Positions 7,548 to 15,038 of a DNA stretch of 57,478 bases are shown here, one piece after another. The stretch lies in NCBI GenBank assembly GCA_018819105.1, contig JAHJQV010000014.1, positions 1-57,478 on the forward strand, read 5' to 3'. Source of the stretch: Gammaproteobacteria bacterium. Lineage in GTDB: Bacteria; Pseudomonadota; Gammaproteobacteria; Xanthomonadales; Wenzhouxiangellaceae. Position 1 is the stretch's first letter; the number at the start of each line of letters is the position of its first letter. The notes below the pieces were generated by a model. That model was not told the DNA's origin and did no database searches. It worked only from the letters and a program-made list of their open reading frames with translations. Made by a program: the position numbers and the translations under genes.

Positions 7548-9419
7548 ATGCTGAAAATCGCCTACATCAATGGCAGCCGCCTGAAACGCGCCATGCTGGC
7601 CGCAGCGCGGCAATTGCGCCGACAGCGTCAGGCCATCAACCGCATCAACGTGTTTCCGGTCGCCGATGGCGATACCGGCACCAATCTGCTGTTCACGCTG
7701 CGCAGCATCAGCCAGGCGCTGCAGCAGCAGGCTGACAGGGATCTGGGGGCGGTGCTGGAAGCCATCGCGGCGGCTGCCGTGGATGGTGCCCGCGGCAACT
7801 CAGGTGCCATCATGGCGCAGTTCTTTCAGGGGTTTTATGAATCGGCCAGAGCATTGCCGCGCATGCATGCGGCGCAGTTTGCCGCCGCCGTCGGGCATGC
7901 CAGCAGCCTTGCCGGACAGGCCATGGCCGAGCCGGTCGATGGCACCATGCCTACCGTGCAGAAAGCCTTTGCCGAGGCGGTCAGCAGACAGCACGACAAC
8001 GGCGATCAGGACATACACAGCCTGCTGCGACGCGGCTTGCAGGCCGCCCGCGAAGCACTGCGCAAAACCCCTGAGCAACTGCCGGTATTGCGCAGTGCCG
8101 GGGTGGTGGACGCCGGTGCCCAGGGCTTTGTCGATGTGCTTGAGGGCATTCAGACGCTGATTGACACCGGTGCTGCAACCTTGGTCGACAATGACGATGT
8201 GCTGGACATCCGGGAAGACCACGTGCTGATTGACCACAGCAATCCCGAGCACCGCTACTGCACCGAGTGCATCGTTGAGGGCGATGGTTTGCAGCGCCAG
8301 CAGCTGATGCAGGAACTGAAGACGCTGGATGCCTCCTGCCTGGTGCTGGCCGGTGGTGCACAGCGCCTGCGCATGCACATCCATGTTGATCATCCCGGCG
8401 CTGCGTTTGCTGTTTGCCGGCGGCACGGTGAGGTGACCCAGCAGAAGGCGGACGACATGTTCATGCAGACCACCAGCGCTGGCGACCGGCAGCAGATTGC
8501 CATAGTCACCGATACCGGAGCGGATCTGCCCGAGCAACTGGCCAGCGAACTGCGTATCAGCCGGGTGCCCCTGCGCTTCAATTTTGCCGATGTCGAATAC
8601 CTGGATCGGCTGGACATGTCGGTGGCAGAGTTTTACCGGCGTCTGGCCAACAGCCGTGAACCGGCGCAGACCTCACAACCGCCGTCAGGTGATTACCGGC
8701 GCCTGTACGGCACGCTGGCCGATCATGCCGGCGGCATTCTTAACATCACCGTTTCGGGGGCGCTGAGTGGCACCATCCACGCGGCACGACAGGCGCAGCG
8801 ACCGGGTGAGAACATCCATGTGTTTGACAGCCGCAATGCTTCCGGAGGCCAGGGCTTGCTGGCGATTGCCGCCGCACGCATGGCGGCAGCGGGTATCGGT
8901 GTCGGCGAGATGCTGCCAGTGCTGGAGCGGCTGCGCGCGCAGACCTTCACCATCGCCGTGGCCAGAACCCTGTCCCATGCTGCACGTGGTGGCCGCATTC
9001 CCGGCTGGCTGGCAACACTTTCCGGCTGGCTGGGCGTGCAGCCGGTGCTGAAAACCTCGGCCAGCGGCAAGCTCAAGCCGGCTGGCGTGGTCGCGACCGG
9101 CAGCGATCCGGCGCAGGCCATGGTCAACTGGATCAGACGCCGGCTGCCAGCGGATTATGCCTGTCGCATGCTCATCAGCCATGGCGATGACCGGGTCGCA
9201 GCAGAGCGCCTGCAAGCCATGTTGCAGCGGCACTTCCGGGCATTGCAGGAGTGCTGGATCGCCGAAACCGGACCGGCCATAGGTGCCCACGCCGGCCCCG
9301 GTGTGCTGGTGCTGGCCGTGCAGCCCGTGTTCGATGTTGAGCCCGAGAAGAGGCCAGAGCAGAGGCCAGAGCAGAGGCCAGAGCAGAGGCCAGAGCAGAG
9401 ACCAGAGCTGGAACCATGA
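7548..9419 (+). CDS. DhaL-DegV fusion, fatty-acid-kinase-like (FakA + FakB in one chain)
   Basis: The product is 623 aa from the ATG at 7548. Residues 1-200 are a DhaL/DAK2 kinase domain with the metal-binding DGDTGTN at 40-46 and GARGNSG at 80-86. Residues about 230-310 match the middle domain of FakA, with RYCTEC, MHIHVDHPG and HGEVTQQKADDM. Residues about 316-595 are a DegV/FakB domain: VTDTGADLP, TSQP at 375-378, SGALSGT, and a C-terminal GPAIGAHAGPG. In Gram-positive bacteria FakA phosphorylates fatty acids held by the separate protein FakB. Here both functions appear joined, with FakB in place of the usual FakA C-terminal domain (inference). The gene overlaps plsY, whose enzyme uses acyl-phosphate. 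The tail is a run of RPEQ repeats. Confidence 0.88.
   Translation: MLKIAYINGSRLKRAMLAAARQLRRQRQAINRINVFPVADGDTGTNLLFTLRSISQALQQQADRDLGAVLEAIAAAAVDGARGNSGAIMAQFFQGFYESARALPRMHAAQFAAAVGHASSLAGQAMAEPVDGTMPTVQKAFAEAVSRQHDNGDQDIHSLLRRGLQAAREALRKTPEQLPVLRSAGVVDAGAQGFVDVLEGIQTLIDTGAATLVDNDDVLDIREDHVLIDHSNPEHRYCTECIVEGDGLQRQQLMQELKTLDASCLVLAGGAQRLRMHIHVDHPGAAFAVCRRHGEVTQQKADDMFMQTTSAGDRQQIAIVTDTGADLPEQLASELRISRVPLRFNFADVEYLDRLDMSVAEFYRRLANSREPAQTSQPPSGDYRRLYGTLADHAGGILNITVSGALSGTIHAARQAQRPGENIHVFDSRNASGGQGLLAIAAARMAAAGIGVGEMLPVLERLRAQTFTIAVARTLSHAARGGRIPGWLATLSGWLGVQPVLKTSASGKLKPAGVVATGSDPAQAMVNWIRRRLPADYACRMLISHGDDRVAAERLQAMLQRHFRALQECWIAETGPAIGAHAGPGVLVLAVQPVFDVEPEKRPEQRPEQRPEQRPEQRPELEP
9351..9410 (+). 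repeat. 12-bp in-frame tandem repeat (RPEQ tail)
   Basis: The unit AGGCCAGAGCAG occurs four times without change at 9351-9398, followed by a degenerate fifth copy to 9410. Because the unit is a multiple of three, gain or loss of copies changes only the length of the Arg-Pro-Glu-Gln tail of the fusion protein. Confidence 0.95.
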
Positions 9420-10105
9420 TCCAAACCACCGGCATCCTGCTGGCGGTGCTGCTGGCCGCATACCTGCTGGGGTCGCTCTCCGGCAGTCTGCTGCTGGGCC
9501 GCTGGCGCGGTATTGACATCCGCGCCAGCGGCAGCGGCAACGCTGGCGGCACCAATGCCCTGCGCACGCAGGGCTGGTGGTTTGCCCTGCTGGTGGTGCT
9601 GATTGACATCGGCAAGGGCGTGCTGGCAGTCCTGCTGTTGCCGCACTGGCCAGGTGCTGCAGGTTCGACGCTGCAGGTCTGGCTGCCGGCTGCGGCCGGG
9701 ATGGCGGCTATGGCCGGTCATGTCTGGCCGTTGTATTTCGGTTTTCGCGGCGGCAAGGGCATGGCCACGCTGGCCGGGATCGCGGCCGTAATGATGCCCG
9801 GCCCCGGCGTGCTGGTGCTGCTGTTGTGGCTGCTGCTGGTGCTGACCACGGGATATGTGGGTCTGGCCAGCATCGCCGCCGGGCTGGCACTGCCGCTGCT
9901 GTGGCTGGGTTGGCATGGACGGGAGCTGTTCGCACAGCCCGCCGAGCATTTGCCGGAGTTGCTGTTTGCCGCGCTGGCGGCTGTGTTTGTGCTGTGGACC
10001 CATCGCAGCAATATCAGCCGTTTGCGCCAGGGCAGCGAACACCGTTTTCAGCGCTTGCGGCTATTGCGGCGCGGTCAAGCTGCCTCATCTCGGGATCAGC
10101 AATGA
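9416..10105 (+). CDS. plsY: Glycerol-3-phosphate acyltransferase PlsY
   Basis: The product is 229 aa, a multi-pass membrane protein. The family motifs are present: GSGNAGGTNALRT after the first helix (usual form GSGNxGxTN), GHVWPLYFGFRGGKG in the middle (GKG phosphate-binding motif), and a C-terminal HRSNISRL segment. PlsY moves the acyl group from acyl-phosphate to the 1-position of glycerol-3-phosphate, the first step of phospholipid synthesis. Its ATG overlaps the stop of the kinase-like fusion and its own stop overlaps birA, so translation of the three is probably coupled. The C-terminus is somewhat longer than in typical PlsY. Confidence 0.95.
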   Translation: MIQTTGILLAVLLAAYLLGSLSGSLLLGRWRGIDIRASGSGNAGGTNALRTQGWWFALLVVLIDIGKGVLAVLLLPHWPGAAGSTLQVWLPAAAGMAAMAGHVWPLYFGFRGGKGMATLAGIAAVMMPGPGVLVLLLWLLLVLTTGYVGLASIAAGLALPLLWLGWHGRELFAQPAEHLPELLFAALAAVFVLWTHRSNISRLRQGSEHRFQRLRLLRRGQAASSRDQQ

Positions 10106-11184
10106 GCCCGCTGGCGCACGAGATCATGCTGACGCTGCGCCAGCAGGGGGCGGTTTCGGGCCGCAGGCTGGCACAGCATTTGGGTGTGAGCCGCGCAGCC
10201 ATCTGGAAACAGGTGCAGGCCTTGCGTGCCGCCGGGGTGGCCATCAGCGCCAGCAGCGGCAGCGGCTACCGCTGGCAGCAGCCGGTGGCACTGCTTGATG
10301 CCGGGGAGATTTTTGCCTGCCTGCAGCCGTCGGTTGCAGCACGTGTGTTGCATCTGCAGTGTCTGCCGGAGTGCGACTCCACCAGTGCCGTGCTGGCCAG
10401 GGCAGAGCAGGCCGGTGTGGCCTGCTGTATGAGTGAGCAGCAAACGGCGGGTCGTGGCCGCCGCGGTCGTCACTGGCAGGCACCCGCCTACGGCAGTCTG
10501 CTGCTGTCACTGCGCTGGGAGTTTGCCATTGGTGCCAGTGCGCTGGCGCTGCTGGGCATTCGTGTCGGCCTGCTGTTGCGCGCCGTGCTGCAGGATCAGC
10601 TGGAGCCGGTGCAGCCTTTGCCAGAGTCTGGTTTGCCAGCGCTGAAACTGAAATGGCCGAATGATGTCGTGGTGCAGCAGGCAAATGACAGCGCCAAGCT
10701 GGCCGGCATTCTGATCGAAATGCAGGGTGGCATGGATGGTCCCTGCACGGTCATCATCGGTGTCGGCATCAATGTCAGCTGGCCGGCTGAGTGGCTGCAG
10801 CAGCTGCGTGAGCAACTGTTGCATAGTGCGGTATCCGGAGAACATCAGGCCCTGCCGCCGGTGGATCTGCGCACGCTGGGCGGCGAGGTTTCGCGCAACC
10901 GGCTGGCGGCGTTGCTCATCAATCAGCTGGCTGAGCTGTGCATGCAGCTGGAACAGGGCCAGAGCCTGACTGCCGAGGCGTTGCTGGACAGCTGGCGACA
11001 GCATGATCTGCTGTTCGGCCAGCGCATCTGCGTGCGCAGTGACAGCGATGATGTGTTGCTGGCTGATGGCGTGGCCGGTGGCATCGATGTCAGTGGTGCC
11101 TATCTGGTACACAGTGGCGCGAAGTCACACAGCTTCAATGCCTCGGCCATATCGCTGCGACAATGGTCACAGACCGCGACATGA
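10102..11184 (+). CDS. birA: Bifunctional biotin ligase / biotin operon repressor BirA
   Basis: The product is 360 aa. The N-terminal winged helix-turn-helix is visible (GRRLAQHLGVSRAAIWKQVQ), so it is the long DNA-binding form. The catalytic domain has the biotinyl-AMP loop GRGRRGRHW, the LKWPNDV motif, GILIEMQG and GVGINV. It attaches biotin to acetyl-CoA carboxylase carrier protein and should repress biotin genes when biotin-loaded. The ATG at 10102 overlaps the plsY stop, and its stop overlaps coaX. No biotin synthesis gene is in the window. Confidence 0.96.
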   Translation: MSPLAHEIMLTLRQQGAVSGRRLAQHLGVSRAAIWKQVQALRAAGVAISASSGSGYRWQQPVALLDAGEIFACLQPSVAARVLHLQCLPECDSTSAVLARAEQAGVACCMSEQQTAGRGRRGRHWQAPAYGSLLLSLRWEFAIGASALALLGIRVGLLLRAVLQDQLEPVQPLPESGLPALKLKWPNDVVVQQANDSAKLAGILIEMQGGMDGPCTVIIGVGINVSWPAEWLQQLREQLLHSAVSGEHQALPPVDLRTLGGEVSRNRLAALLINQLAELCMQLEQGQSLTAEALLDSWRQHDLLFGQRICVRSDSDDVLLADGVAGGIDVSGAYLVHSGAKSHSFNASAISLRQWSQTAT

Positions 11185-12017
11185 GTAGCGGCAACAACCA
11201 CGCCCGGCAGCCGCAAGCCTTGCAGTTGCTGCTGGATGTTGGCAGCAGCCGCTGCAAATGGCAGCTGCTGGGGGCCTCGCAGCGACCTGCAGGGGTCGAG
11301 ATCCAGACTGGATCGCTGGAGGATTTGCGCGCTGCGCTGAACACCAGCCAGGCCGCTGGCGCATGTGTGCGCAGCGCCGCCGGTATTTGTGTTGCCGCAG
11401 CCGGCCAGCGTGAGGCCGTTGATGACCTGCTGCAGTCGGCATGCGGGCTGTCGCTGCAATGGCTGCACACCGAATCCAGGGTTGCCGATCTGCGCTGTGG
11501 CTATCCGCAGCCGCAACAACTGGGGGTGGATCGCTGGGCCGGGCTGGCTGGCGCACACTCGCTGTATCCGCATGATAACGTCATCCTCGCCGATTTCGGC
11601 ACTGCCACCACGGTGGATTTTCTCGCCGCAGGCGGACAGCATCTGGGCGGCTGGATCAGTGCCGGATTGCAGGATGGGCTCAGTGCGCTGCGGCAGCGTC
11701 TGGCGCATCTGCCGGCACTGTCTGGCAGCAGCAATGCAGCGCTGCTGGCGGCGGTTGCGGTGGCACCAGGAGAGAATGATGCCAACCTGGCTGCCAGTGA
11801 CACCAGATCAGCGCTGGTGCACGGCAGCCTGCACGCCCAGGCCGGTCTGGTCATGCAGGCGCGGGCCGTGGCACAGCGTGCCGGCTGGCCGTCGTGTAGG
11901 GTGCTGCTGACTGGCGGTAATGCGCAGCGTTTGTTGCCGCTGCTGGATACTGACGTTGTCCATCAGCCGCAACTGCTGTTTGTCGGCATGCAATGGCTGC
12001 TGCGGCACAGCAGCTGA
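11181..12017 (+). CDS. coaX: Type III pantothenate kinase CoaX
   Basis: The product is 278 aa from the ATG at 11181, which overlaps the birA stop (ATGA); an ATG at 11163 is the alternative. The ASKHA-fold motifs of CoaX are visible: LLDVGSSRCKW near the N-terminus, GVDRWAGLAGA, and ILADFGTATTVDF followed by GGWISAGL. It catalyses the first step of coenzyme A synthesis, ATP-dependent phosphorylation of pantothenate. The birA-coaX order is common in gammaproteobacteria. A strong terminator follows 28 bp after the stop. Confidence 0.95.
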   Translation: MSSGNNHARQPQALQLLLDVGSSRCKWQLLGASQRPAGVEIQTGSLEDLRAALNTSQAAGACVRSAAGICVAAAGQREAVDDLLQSACGLSLQWLHTESRVADLRCGYPQPQQLGVDRWAGLAGAHSLYPHDNVILADFGTATTVDFLAAGGQHLGGWISAGLQDGLSALRQRLAHLPALSGSSNAALLAAVAVAPGENDANLAASDTRSALVHGSLHAQAGLVMQARAVAQRAGWPSCRVLLTGGNAQRLLPLLDTDVVHQPQLLFVGMQWLLRHSS

Positions 12018-12044
12018 TGGGAGCGAACTGTAGACATAAAAAAA

Positions 12045-12078
12045 CCCTGGAAGACATCCTGTCTTCCAGGGTTGTTTT
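12045..12078 (+). terminator. Rho-independent terminator after coaX
   Basis: A perfect 12-bp stem (CCCTGGAAGACA at 12045-12056 with its complement at 12060-12071) and a 3-nt loop are followed by TTGTTTT. A run of A residues just before the stem means it could also work on the minus strand. Confidence 0.93.
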
Positions 12079-12214
12079 CGGCCTGCCACCCTCGTAAACG
12101 TCATTCGCTTCACTGCTGATTTGGCCGAGACGCTTCCCTGCGTCGTACATCAAGACCCGGACTTCGCTACAATGCTTACATCGTGTCAGAATTTTTTTGT
12201 TGGGAGATCAAATC

Positions 12215-12592
12215 ATGACCATAGCCTACTGGTGCGTGCTGGCCACCGTCATCATGCCGCTGCTATTGGCCGGAATCGCCAAGGCCGGTGCCGGCAGACC
12301 CTACGATAACCACAAGCCAAGAGAGTTTCTCGCCTCGCTGCAGGGCTATCAGCAGCGCGCCAACTGGGCCCAGCAGAATGCCTACGAGGCGTTTGCGCCC
12401 TTTGCCGCTGCCGTCATCATTGCCCACCAGCTTAATCTTGCACAGGCCACGCTGGACACCTACGCGCTGACTTTTGTTGCCGCTCGGGTGCTGTATTCGC
12501 TCTGCTATGTCAAGGATTGGGCGCTGCTGCGCTCGCTGGCGTGGACAGTGGGGTTTGCCTGCGTGATCGGACTGTTCGTGGCCGCAGCCTGA
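12215..12592 (+). CDS. MAPEG family membrane protein
   Basis: The product is 125 aa with about four membrane helices. The first helix (MTIAYWCVLATVIMPLLLAG) is followed by the family-like loop NHKPREFLASLQGYQQRANW and AQQNAYEAFAPFAAAV, matching the bacterial MAPEG pattern; Gln/Asn-Ala-x-Glu-x-Phe is the most conserved part. MAPEG proteins include glutathione-dependent membrane enzymes, but the bacterial members are mostly uncharacterised. The ATG at 12215 has GGGAG 8 nt upstream; a TTG at 12197 is in frame but less likely. It follows a terminator, so it has its own promoter; a TACAAT at about 12168-12173 is a possible -10. Confidence 0.9.
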   Translation: MTIAYWCVLATVIMPLLLAGIAKAGAGRPYDNHKPREFLASLQGYQQRANWAQQNAYEAFAPFAAAVIIAHQLNLAQATLDTYALTFVAARVLYSLCYVKDWALLRSLAWTVGFACVIGLFVAAA

Positions 12593-12720
12593 TATCCGGT
12601 TGCGAATTAGGCCCGGCTGAACGGCCATGCACATTTGACAGCGGCGCTGCGGCACAGTAATTTGAACCATTGATCAGCTGCGTTGGAGCAGACGCAGCAG
12701 CCACCTAGGATGCTTTCACT

Positions 12721-13305
12721 ATGAGCCTGAAAATTTCTCTGGAATTAAGCCCACAGGATCTGGATCATTTCCGCCAGATCATGAACAAGGCCACCAAGGC
12801 CCGCAGCAAGAGCAGTGAGGAGGATATTCTGCGCCAGGTGCGGGATGTTCTGAAGCAGGGGCAGACCGCCAAGGCGCCGGATTTCATCAAGCAGCGCATC
12901 CAGACACTGGACAAGATGGTGGCGATGGTGGAGGACGTGGCCTGGGGGCTGGAAGACGCCGATCGCGAACGTGTGCTGGCGGCGCTGGCCTATTTCGCTG
13001 ACCCCGAAGACATCATCCCTGATCACATCCCGGTGGTTGGTTTCCTTGATGATGCCATCATGATCGAGCTGATTGCGCGCGAGCTCAAACCGGAGCTGGA
13101 GGCCTATCACGATTTCTGCGTGTATCGTGAGGCGGAGTCGGCGCGGCGTGGTGAACAGGTCATCACCATGGATCGGGTCGAATGGCTGGACAAGCGGCGC
13201 AAGGAGTTGCAGTCACGCATGCGCCGGCGTCGACGCGGTCGACGTCGCAGCGGCGGCGGCGGTGGCAGCAGCAGCACTCCTGGATCCTGGTTCTCATCAT
13301 TCTGA
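12721..13305 (+). CDS. DUF1232 (YkvA-like) protein
   Basis: The product is 194 aa. The DUF1232 core is clear at about residues 95-130: ALAYFADPEDIIPDHIPVVG followed by FLDDAIMIELI. The N-terminal half is helical and charged. The C-terminus is unusual: an Arg-rich stretch (RMRRRRRGRRR) and then a Gly/Ser-rich tail, which suggests nucleic acid or membrane-surface contact (inference). The function of the family is unknown. Its end overlaps by 9 bp, tail to tail, with the ElaA-like gene. Confidence 0.88.
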   Translation: MSLKISLELSPQDLDHFRQIMNKATKARSKSSEEDILRQVRDVLKQGQTAKAPDFIKQRIQTLDKMVAMVEDVAWGLEDADRERVLAALAYFADPEDIIPDHIPVVGFLDDAIMIELIARELKPELEAYHDFCVYREAESARRGEQVITMDRVEWLDKRRKELQSRMRRRRRGRRRSGGGGGSSSTPGSWFSSF

Positions 13306-13821
13306 ATGCCAGCACATGTCGATGTGGCTGATGCCATCCTCATCGTAAGGTGCGCTGATCGGCTGGAAGCCGCAGCGGCGATACAGCTCCTGCAAATGCG
13401 TTTGTGCTGAGAGCTCGATGTCCCGACCCGGCCACTGGCGCCGGGCACAGGCACGCAGCAGATCAATCAGCCAGCGGCCATGCCCGCTGCCGCGCTGTCC
13501 GGCGGCGATAACAATGCGACCAATGCGCGCAGCACTGTGGGCATTGTCCGGAGGCAGCAGCCGACCATAGCCAATCAGTTGCTGCTGGCGTTTTACCAGC
13601 AGGTGCATGGCCTGCAGATCGGCACCATCGATGTCCTGATACAGACACTGTTGCTCCAGCACAAACACGGCGCTGCGCAACTGCAGGCACTGATACAGGC
13701 TCAGCGCATCCAGGTCATGGAAGCGGCACAGGCTCAGCTCGACACGGGCCGGTGCCGATGCGCGGTGGCCAGCACAAGCACGATCCGAACCGGCGCCAAT
13801 GCAGTCGTCGTCTGCAAGCAT
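13297..13821 (-). CDS. ElaA-like GNAT N-acetyltransferase
   Basis: The product is 174 aa. The ElaA pattern starts at about residue 38 with LYQCLQLRSAVFVLEQQC and DIDGADLQAMHL, followed by GYGRLLPP, the acetyl-CoA loop IVIAAGQRGSGHGRWLI (Q/RxxGxG/A), and LQELYRRCGFQPISAPYDED near the end. About 28 N-terminal residues are extra compared with E. coli ElaA, so the true start may lie inside. The substrate is unknown. It is convergent with the DUF1232 gene. Confidence 0.88.
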   Translation of the reverse strand: MLADDDCIGAGSDRACAGHRASAPARVELSLCRFHDLDALSLYQCLQLRSAVFVLEQQCLYQDIDGADLQAMHLLVKRQQQLIGYGRLLPPDNAHSAARIGRIVIAAGQRGSGHGRWLIDLLRACARRQWPGRDIELSAQTHLQELYRRCGFQPISAPYDEDGISHIDMCWHSE

Positions 13822-13851
13822 GATTGATCAACCATCAAAAGAGTAAAGCCA

Positions 13852-14259
13852 ATGCCATCACAACAGTCCGTGTCGGCGCACGCTGCCATGACCGACGCCC
13901 CTGGCGCGCTGGCAGGTGCGCCAGATGTCAATCCAGTCTATCAGAACAATCCGCGCGCGTACGTGGCCCGCTCCGGCATCCATGGTTATGGTCTGTTTGC
14001 CCGCCACGACATCGCCGAAGGTGAATTCATCGGCCATTATGCCGGTCGCGAAACCGAGGTCGACGGCATGCATGTGCTGTGGCTGTACGATGAGGAAGCC
14101 GATCACTGGGAAGGCATAGACGGTGACAATGAAATGCGCTTCCTGAACCACAGTGACGAGCCCAACGCAGATTTCTGGAACGCCGATCTGTATGCACAGC
14201 AAGACATCGCCGCTGATGAGGAGATCACCTTCGATTACCACTGGGAGCCTGAGGCATGA
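13852..14259 (+). CDS. SET domain protein, possible lysine methyltransferase
   Basis: The product is 135 aa. The SET core is complete: ARSGIHGYGLFARHDIAEGE (SAM-binding GxGxF/L type), RFLNHSDEPNADF (the NHS pseudoknot motif), and DEEITFDYHW (catalytic Tyr region). The post-SET cysteine cluster is absent. SET enzymes methylate protein lysines with SAM; the bacterial substrate is unknown. The first 40 residues are not conserved, and the ATG at 13888 is another possible start. Its stop overlaps the start of the exonuclease III gene (ATGA), so the two are translated together. Confidence 0.9.
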   Translation: MPSQQSVSAHAAMTDAPGALAGAPDVNPVYQNNPRAYVARSGIHGYGLFARHDIAEGEFIGHYAGRETEVDGMHVLWLYDEEADHWEGIDGDNEMRFLNHSDEPNADFWNADLYAQQDIAADEEITFDYHWEPEA

Positions 14260-15038
14260 GCGCAGCATTCAGTGTCGCCAGCTGGAATGTCAACTCGCTG
14301 AAAGTGCGCTTGCCGCATGTGCTGGACTGGCTGGCCGAGCACCCGGTGGATGTGCTGGGACTGCAGGAAACCAAACTCACCGACGACAAATTTCCGCATG
14401 CGCAACTGCGGCAGGCCGGCTATCACGCCATATGCAGCGGTCAGCCGACCTACAATGGCGTCGCTCTGCTCAGCCGGCAGCCGCCCACCGAGGTACTGCT
14501 GGAGCCGCCGGAGCTGGGCGATGAGCAGCGCCGCATCATCGCCGCCAGTTATGGCGGTGTTCGTGTGATCAATCTCTACGTCGTCAACGGCAAGGCGGTG
14601 GACGATGAAAAATACCACTACAAGCTGGACTGGCTGCAGCGCATCGAGCGCTGGATTGCCGCAGAACTGCAGCAGCATCAGCGACTCATCGTCATGGGTG
14701 ACTTCAACATCGCACCGGCTGATGACGATGTCCACGATCCACAGGCCTGGCACGAGCAGATACTTTGTTCCAGTGCAGAACGCGAACGTCTGCAGGCATT
14801 GTTTGATCTGGGGCTGCGCGATACCTTCCGCCTGTTTCCCCGCGACGGCAAGCTGTTCAGCTGGTGGGATTATCGGCAGGCGGCATTCCGCCGCGATCTG
14901 GGGCTGCGCATTGATCTGATCCTGGCGTCCACAGCACTGGCGGAACAGTGCGTCAGCAGCGAGATCGACAAGCACCCGAGAAAGCTGGAGCGACCATCGG
15001 ATCACGCCCCGGTGGTGGCCAGCTTTCAGCTGGACTGA
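14256..15038 (+). CDS. xthA: Exodeoxyribonuclease III
   Basis: The product is 260 aa, normal for the ExoIII/AP-endonuclease family. Motifs in order: ASWNVNSLKVRLPHVLDW, LGLQETKL (catalytic Glu), GVALLSR, VMGDFNIAP (Asp/Asn), SWWDYR, RIDLILAS, and the terminal SDHAPVV (catalytic His). It cleaves at abasic sites and degrades duplex DNA from 3' ends in base-excision repair. It is overlapped by the SET-domain gene upstream and its stop directly touches the stop of convergent mrcA with no gap. Confidence 0.96.
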   Translation: MSAAFSVASWNVNSLKVRLPHVLDWLAEHPVDVLGLQETKLTDDKFPHAQLRQAGYHAICSGQPTYNGVALLSRQPPTEVLLEPPELGDEQRRIIAASYGGVRVINLYVVNGKAVDDEKYHYKLDWLQRIERWIAAELQQHQRLIVMGDFNIAPADDDVHDPQAWHEQILCSSAERERLQALFDLGLRDTFRLFPRDGKLFSWWDYRQAAFRRDLGLRIDLILASTALAEQCVSSEIDKHPRKLERPSDHAPVVASFQLD

